DNA of 64,000 nucleotides from Clavibacter michiganensis (lineage in GTDB: Bacteria; Actinomycetota; Actinomycetes; Actinomycetales; Microbacteriaceae): NCBI RefSeq assembly GCF_002151125.1, contig NZ_MDJZ01000016.1:248001-312000 (forward strand), written 5' to 3'. Shown in pieces: positions 60,235 to 64,000 of this stretch. Positions within the stretch are counted from its first letter, which is position 1. Every line of letters begins with the position of its first letter. Under the pieces are notes generated by a model. That model was given only the letters and a program-made list of their open reading frames with translations. It made no database searches and was not told the DNA's origin. Both the position numbers and the translations under genes were made by a program.

Positions 60235-60789
60235 TCAGTCGCCGTCGTCCCAGACGACCGGCGTCGTCGTCCCCGCCTCGTGGTCGCGGCGGAGGATCCC
60301 GTAGCCGACGGACGCGCGCGGCTCGCCGCCCGCGACGGGCCAGCCGTCGCGGTAGTGCGCCTCCTTCACGAAGCCCGCGCGCACGAGCGTCCGCCGCATC
60401 GCCCGGTTGTCCTCGCGGGTCTGCCCCTCGAAGCGCGTCGCATGCGGGTACGTGCGGAAGACGTGGTCCGTCAGCGCCCGCAGCACGTGCACGCCGAGGC
60501 CGCGGCCGCGCTGCGCCTCGGCGAGACGGAGGTCGAGCATGATCCCCGGATCCTCGAGGTCGTCGAGCACGACGAGGCCCACGCGGCCGGATCCCGCGAC
60601 CTCGACCCACAGCGCCTCGTGCTCGGGCCCCGAGAAGTCGCCGTCGGCGATGCGCCGCTCGACGTCCTCGACGGTCGGCGCCGACCCCACGTGGAACGGG
60701 AACGCGTTCGACGTGAGGAACGCGCGCAGGTCGTCGGCCTCCGCGGCGACGTCGATCGGAACCAGCTCGACGCGCGGGTCCGCGCTCAC
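60235..60789 (-). CDS. GNAT acetyltransferase, RimJ/RimL-like
   Basis: A 184-residue N-acetyltransferase of the GNAT fold. Acetyl-CoA binding motif A reads LRLAEAQRGRGLGVHVLRAL, preceded by the beta-4 strand ALWVEVAGSGRVGLVVLDDL and followed by NRAMRRTLVRAGFVKEAHYRDGW. This is the RimJ/RimL subgroup pattern (protein or antibiotic acetylation). GTG 60789 overlaps the preceding gene's stop as GTGA; a GTG one codon upstream is an alternative. Substrate unknown. Confidence 0.85.
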   Translation of the reverse strand: MSADPRVELVPIDVAAEADDLRAFLTSNAFPFHVGSAPTVEDVERRIADGDFSGPEHEALWVEVAGSGRVGLVVLDDLEDPGIMLDLRLAEAQRGRGLGVHVLRALTDHVFRTYPHATRFEGQTREDNRAMRRTLVRAGFVKEAHYRDGWPVAGGEPRASVGYGILRRDHEAGTTTPVVWDDGD

Positions 60790-61313
60790 CACGGCGGGCC
60801 GCACAGGTCGAGGTCGCCGTCGGCGGGGGCGGGCAGGCGGCCGGGGCGGATCCGGGTCGGCTGGTAGTCGAGGACCACACGCTCGCCGTCCTGCCGGATC
60901 CACGTCGTTCCCGCGAACGGCGCGAAGCCCACCTGGGCGTAGTAGCCGTCCATGCGCGGCGCGCAGATCAGCTGCGTGAGGTCGGGGTCGTGCGCGTCGA
61001 CGGCCTTGAGCGCGCGGTCGAGCGCGGCGCGGCCGTAGCCCCGGCCGCGCACGGACGGGTGGCTCGCGACCCCGCCGATCCCGGCGAGCCGCACCGGCCT
61101 CCCGTCGAGCAGGCCGTCCCGGTGCACGACCACGACCATCGCGGCCACGCCCCCGTCGGGGTCGCGCGCGATGACGATCTCGTCCGGGTCGGACCAGGTC
61201 ATGGCGCTCGCGGGGTCGTCCGGCGGGAGCGCGAAGGCCAGGTCGGAGAGGGCGCCCGTCGCCGCGCGATCGGCGGAGGAGAGGTCGGCGGGGGCGTGCA
61301 GCTCGGTGATCAC
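60786..61313 (-). CDS. GNAT acetyltransferase
   Basis: A 175-residue GNAT protein. Motif A reads GGVASHPSVRGRGYGRAALDRAL after the long strand AAMVVVVHRDGL, and the end of the fold is MDGYYAQVGFAPFAGTTW. I choose GTG 61313, preceded by GAGGA, over an upstream ATG at 61358. It is the first of two coupled acetyltransferase genes. The substrate cannot be told from the sequence. Confidence 0.83.
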   Translation of the reverse strand: MITELHAPADLSSADRAATGALSDLAFALPPDDPASAMTWSDPDEIVIARDPDGGVAAMVVVVHRDGLLDGRPVRLAGIGGVASHPSVRGRGYGRAALDRALKAVDAHDPDLTQLICAPRMDGYYAQVGFAPFAGTTWIRQDGERVVLDYQPTRIRPGRLPAPADGDLDLCGPPW

Positions 61314-61441
61314 GTCGGTCCTCGGGTTCGCGCGGGCCTCGGCGCCCGCCCTCGTCATTCTCCACAGGCACGGGTGAACAGCGCGTGAACCCGGCCGTCC
61401 CCCGTGGTGGGGGCACGCGGGCAGGGCGCAGGATCATCGCC

Positions 61442-62659
61442 GTGGATCCCTTCATTCTCCTCGTGCTCGTCGTCATCACGGCGCTCGCCTTCGACTTCAC
61501 CAACGGCTTCCATGACACGGCGAACGCCATGGCGACCTCCATCGCCACCGGCGCGCTGAAGCCGAAGGTCGCCGTCACCCTCTCCGCCGTGCTCAACCTG
61601 GTCGGCGCGTTCCTCAGCATCGAGGTCGCGCTCACGGTCACGAACGCGGTGGTCAAGATCCAGGACACGACCGGCGCGCCCGACCCCGCCCTGCTGCAGG
61701 GCGGCGGATCCGCGCTGCTGCTCATCGTCCTCGCCGGCCTCATCGGCGGCATCGTCTGGAACCTGCTCACCTGGCTGCTCGGCCTCCCGTCGAGCTCCTC
61801 GCACGCGCTGTTCGGCGGGCTCATCGGATCCACGCTCGCGGGCCTCGGCCTCGACGGCGTGAACTGGGCGGGCGACGGATCCAAGCTCGACGGCGTCGTC
61901 GGCAAGGTGATCCTCCCGGCGCTCATGTCGCCGATCCTCGCGGGGGCGGTGGCCGCCGTCGGCACCTGGCTGGTGTTCCGCATCGTCGGCAACCTCGCCG
62001 GACGCGGGCTCGACCGCAGCTTCCGCATCGGCCAGATCGGCAGCGCGTCGCTCGTCTCGCTCGCGCACGGCACCAACGACGCGCAGAAGACGATGGGCGT
62101 CATCACGCTCGCGCTCATCGCGGCGGGCGGCTGGACCGACACCGAGTCGGTGCCGTTCTGGGTGAAGATCAGCTGCGCGCTCGCCATCTCGCTGGGCACC
62201 TACATCGGCGGCTGGCGCATCATCCGCACGGTCGGCAAGGGCCTCGTCGAGATCGACACGCACCAGGGAATGGCGGCGGAGAGCTCGTCGGCCGCGGTCA
62301 TCCTCGCGTCCAGCCACCTCGGCTTCGCGCTCTCGACCACGCACGTCGCCACCGGATCCATCCTCGGCTCCGGCGTCGGCCGCCCGGGCGCGCAGGTGCG
62401 CTGGCGCGTGGCGCTGCGCATGGTCGTGGCGTGGATCATCACGCTCCCGGCCGCCGCCCTCGTCGGCGCGGTCATGTGGTGGCTCGGCCACCTCGTCGGC
62501 GGGGCGGCGGGCGGCATCGCCATGACGCTCGTGCTCGTCGCCGTCGCGATCACCGTGTACGTCCGCTCGCGCAGGGACGATGTGGGCGCGCACAACGTGA
62601 ACGACCAGTGGTCCGACGACACGGCCGCCCGCCCCGCCCGCCAGTCCGCCGACGCCTGA
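61442..62659 (+). CDS. pit: Inorganic phosphate transporter, PiT family
   Basis: A 405-residue low-affinity phosphate:cation symporter. The two family signatures are present: FDFTNGFHDTANAMATSIATG in the first half and SLAHGTNDAQKTMGVITLAL in the second, plus LPSSSSHALFGGLIGS and STTHVATGSILGSG. About ten helices are seen. GTG 61442 is chosen because AGGAT lies upstream and homology begins at once; the longer frame adds a basic leader. A small membrane protein gene follows 11 bases downstream. High-affinity Pst genes are not in the window. Confidence 0.94.
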   Translation: MDPFILLVLVVITALAFDFTNGFHDTANAMATSIATGALKPKVAVTLSAVLNLVGAFLSIEVALTVTNAVVKIQDTTGAPDPALLQGGGSALLLIVLAGLIGGIVWNLLTWLLGLPSSSSHALFGGLIGSTLAGLGLDGVNWAGDGSKLDGVVGKVILPALMSPILAGAVAAVGTWLVFRIVGNLAGRGLDRSFRIGQIGSASLVSLAHGTNDAQKTMGVITLALIAAGGWTDTESVPFWVKISCALAISLGTYIGGWRIIRTVGKGLVEIDTHQGMAAESSSAAVILASSHLGFALSTTHVATGSILGSGVGRPGAQVRWRVALRMVVAWIITLPAAALVGAVMWWLGHLVGGAAGGIAMTLVLVAVAITVYVRSRRDDVGAHNVNDQWSDDTAARPARQSADA

Positions 62660-62670
62660 AGGATCCCGCC

Positions 62671-62982
62671 ATGCTCCCCCTCTTCCTCTCCGCCGTCGGC
62701 CAGGTCGCCGTCGTCGCCCTCGTCCTCGGCGCGGGCCTGCCCGCCCTCTTCGCGCTCGGGGTGCGGTCCTTCGCGCTCGCCAGCCCCGACACGAGCGGCC
62801 GCGTCGCCGGATCCGACAGCGTGCGCCGCCTCCCCGCACCCGTCCTCCGGGCGGCCGGCGCGCTCTGCTTCGCGGTCGTGGTGCTCGCGGTGGTCGCGGG
62901 CCTCACGCTCATCATCGCGGCGGGCCTCGGCCAGTCGGTGAGCTTCGAGCACGTCATCCCGACCTTCACCTCGAAGGGCTGA
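62671..62982 (+). CDS. Small membrane protein linked to phosphate transporter
   Basis: A 103-residue protein with two hydrophobic segments (residues 3-33 and 60-88) joined by a polar loop (ASPDTSGRVAGSDSVRR). AAGGA sits 8 bases before the ATG. Small two-helix proteins of this kind often follow PiT genes in actinobacteria. A regulatory or stabilising role for the transporter is an inference from position. Confidence 0.75.
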   Translation: MLPLFLSAVGQVAVVALVLGAGLPALFALGVRSFALASPDTSGRVAGSDSVRRLPAPVLRAAGALCFAVVVLAVVAGLTLIIAAGLGQSVSFEHVIPTFTSKG

Positions 62983-62984
62983 CG

Positions 62985-63719
62985 ATGACCGGCAGCGCAT
63001 CCGCGGGCGGCGAGCCCGGCGACGCCACGTCCCCGGTCGTCCCCGACCACCCCGACCACCCCGACCGCCCCGACCGCCCGGACCGCGGCATCGTCCAGCG
63101 CGTCGTCGGCTGGCTGCGCGCGGGCTACCCGTCCGGAGTCCCGGACCAGGACTACGTGCCGCTGCTCGGGATCCTCCGCCGCAGCCTCACCGCGGAGGAG
63201 CTCGAGCAGGTGGTCGACCAGCTCGTCGACGACGCGATGCGGGCGGACGCGGCGGGCGAGGAGATCGGCCGGAGCCTGCTCCGCGAGCGCGTCGAGCAGC
63301 TGCTCCTCGGCCCCGCGATGCCGGAGGACCTGGTGCGCGTCTCGTCGCGGCTGGCCGCGGCCGGCTGGCCGCTCGGATCCCCCGACGACCTGCACGAGCC
63401 GGACCCCGCCGACGCACGGGAGACCGAGCGCACGGGCCTCGTCTCCCGCATCGTGGCCTGGCTCCGCGCCGGCTATCCCGCCGGGCTCCCCGAGCAGGAC
63501 TTCGTGCCGCTGCTCGCGCTGCTGCGCCGACGCCTCAGCGACGAGGAGGTGCAGGAGGTGAGCGCCCGGCTGGCCTCCGAGGGCGGGCTGCCCGCCAGCC
63601 GGCTCGACGTCGCCGACGCCATCGCGGGCGTCACGTCCGAGATGCCGTCGGACGACGACGTCGAGCGCGTGCGCGCGTACCTCGGGGCGCACGGCTGGCC
63701 CGACGGCTTCCGCATCTAG
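62985..63719 (+). CDS. Tandem DUF3349 protein
   Basis: A 244-residue protein carrying two copies of a DUF3349-type domain: residues 34-132 (WLRAGYPSGVPDQDYVPLLG) and 148-244 (WLRAGYPAGLPEQDFVPLLA). Each ends in an AAAGWPLG/AHGWPDGF motif. The common form in mycobacteria is a single domain of about 100 residues, so this is a duplication. A Pro/Asp/His/Arg-rich leader from five 9-bp repeats starts the protein. It follows the phosphate-transport genes with 2 bases of spacing. No function is known. Confidence 0.85.
   Translation: MTGSASAGGEPGDATSPVVPDHPDHPDRPDRPDRGIVQRVVGWLRAGYPSGVPDQDYVPLLGILRRSLTAEELEQVVDQLVDDAMRADAAGEEIGRSLLRERVEQLLLGPAMPEDLVRVSSRLAAAGWPLGSPDDLHEPDPADARETERTGLVSRIVAWLRAGYPAGLPEQDFVPLLALLRRRLSDEEVQEVSARLASEGGLPASRLDVADAIAGVTSEMPSDDDVERVRAYLGAHGWPDGFRI
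63042..63086 (+). repeat. 9-bp in-frame tandem repeat, five copies
   Basis: Five 9-bp units (CCCGACCAC twice, CCCGACCGC twice, CCGGACCGC once) encode PDH-PDH-PDR-PDR-PDR in the disordered leader of the DUF3349 protein. Unit loss or gain would keep the frame. Confidence 0.85.
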
Positions 63720-63771
63720 GGGCGGGGTCGGCCCGCCACGACCCGTCACGGGCGGGGATCCGCCGCCGGGG

Positions 63772-63975
63772 TCATCCGCGCCGTCGGCCGTCCGCGGGTC
63801 GGACGCGGGCCGCCACCACGGCGCTCGCGGCGAACAGGGCGCCGAGCGCGATCGGGATCCACGCCGGGATCGCCGCGTCCGCGCCGAGCGCCCCGGGGAT
63901 GGTCGAGATCAGGCCGGCGCCCGAGGCGACCATGACGACGAGCGCGGCGAGGAACCGTCCCCTCGAGCGCGTCAT
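63772..63975 (-). CDS. Small membrane protein of unknown function
   Basis: A 67-residue protein with two hydrophobic segments (residues 8-30 and 37-58) and basic ends (MTRSRGR; RVRPADGRRRG). No family is recognised. Its ATG at 63975 would overlap a TGA in the frame upstream (63972-63974), so it could be coupled to a gene that enters from beyond the window edge; only eight codons of that frame are visible. Confidence 0.5.
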   Translation of the reverse strand: MTRSRGRFLAALVVMVASGAGLISTIPGALGADAAIPAWIPIALGALFAASAVVAARVRPADGRRRG

Positions 63976-64000
63976 CGCGTGACCGCCGTCCCGCGGCCGG

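Overview
The window is 64 kb of very GC-rich, densely coding DNA from an actinobacterium. Several features point to the Microbacteriaceae, most likely Clavibacter or a close relative: a CrtEb-type C50-carotenoid elongase, secreted proteins with Ig-like repeats, an Ohr/OhrR pair, a phenolic acid decarboxylase of the kind found in plant-associated bacteria, and the extreme GC content. The genus is inferred from gene content only. I see no rRNA, tRNA, CRISPR array, insertion sequence or phage gene. About sixty genes are supported. Many are packed in NTGA or TGATG stop/start overlaps, which indicates translationally coupled operons.

Layout. 1-2.4 kb: an aquaporin between two Asp23/Gls24-type proteins, the second with a tail of 11-residue repeats. 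2.4-5.4 kb: a minus-strand ABC exporter with two small membrane proteins; the junction at 2.9 kb contains an apparent frameshift. 5.6-10.7 kb: a lipoprotein, a small membrane protein, a sugar-type dehydrogenase/lactonase pair, further SDR enzymes, and a TetR regulator with a clear double operator. 10.7-15.7 kb: a NarL-type two-component system divergent from a DHA2 drug exporter, then a hydrolase. 16.6-20.2 kb: a carotenoid tailoring locus with a CrtI-like oxidoreductase, a CrtEb-like elongase and a divergent glycosyltransferase. 20.2-26.2 kb: an SDR/MerR pair, OhrR-Ohr-DoxX, a VOC protein, an epoxide-hydrolase-like protein and a second MerR-type regulator.

26.2-34.1 kb: a galactofuranose/ribose-type ABC importer (two permeases, ATPase, binding protein), an additional ATPase and a LacI regulator; two palindromic LacI-type operators lie in front of the binding-protein gene. 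34.3-35.3 kb: manganese catalase. 35.4-39.5 kb: an amidohydrolase/GAF/MFS operon divergent from an RpiR regulator, with a palindrome between them. 39.7-42.1 kb: phosphoketolase. 42.7-48.0 kb: two divergent secreted proteins that share an Ig-like repeat, one ending in an SGNH/sialate-esterase-like domain. 48.1-51.6 kb: a pentapeptide-like protein, a methyltransferase, a hydrolase overlapping phenolic acid decarboxylase, and a divergent MarR regulator. 51.6-54.0 kb: a MarR/MFS exporter operon with a perfect 17-bp palindrome in front of it. 54.1-61.3 kb: housekeeping-like genes (VOC, amidohydrolase, DUF1905, P-loop kinase, membrane protein, SDR, a DUF6421-like protein, two GNAT acetyltransferases). 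61.4-64 kb: a PiT phosphate transporter with a small membrane partner, a duplicated DUF3349 protein and a small membrane protein.

Read as a whole, the region looks like an accessory/adaptive part of a chromosome. It combines envelope and oxidative-stress functions, carotenoid modification, sugar uptake, phenolic-acid detoxification, and drug efflux under local regulators whose operators can often be read directly from the sequence.
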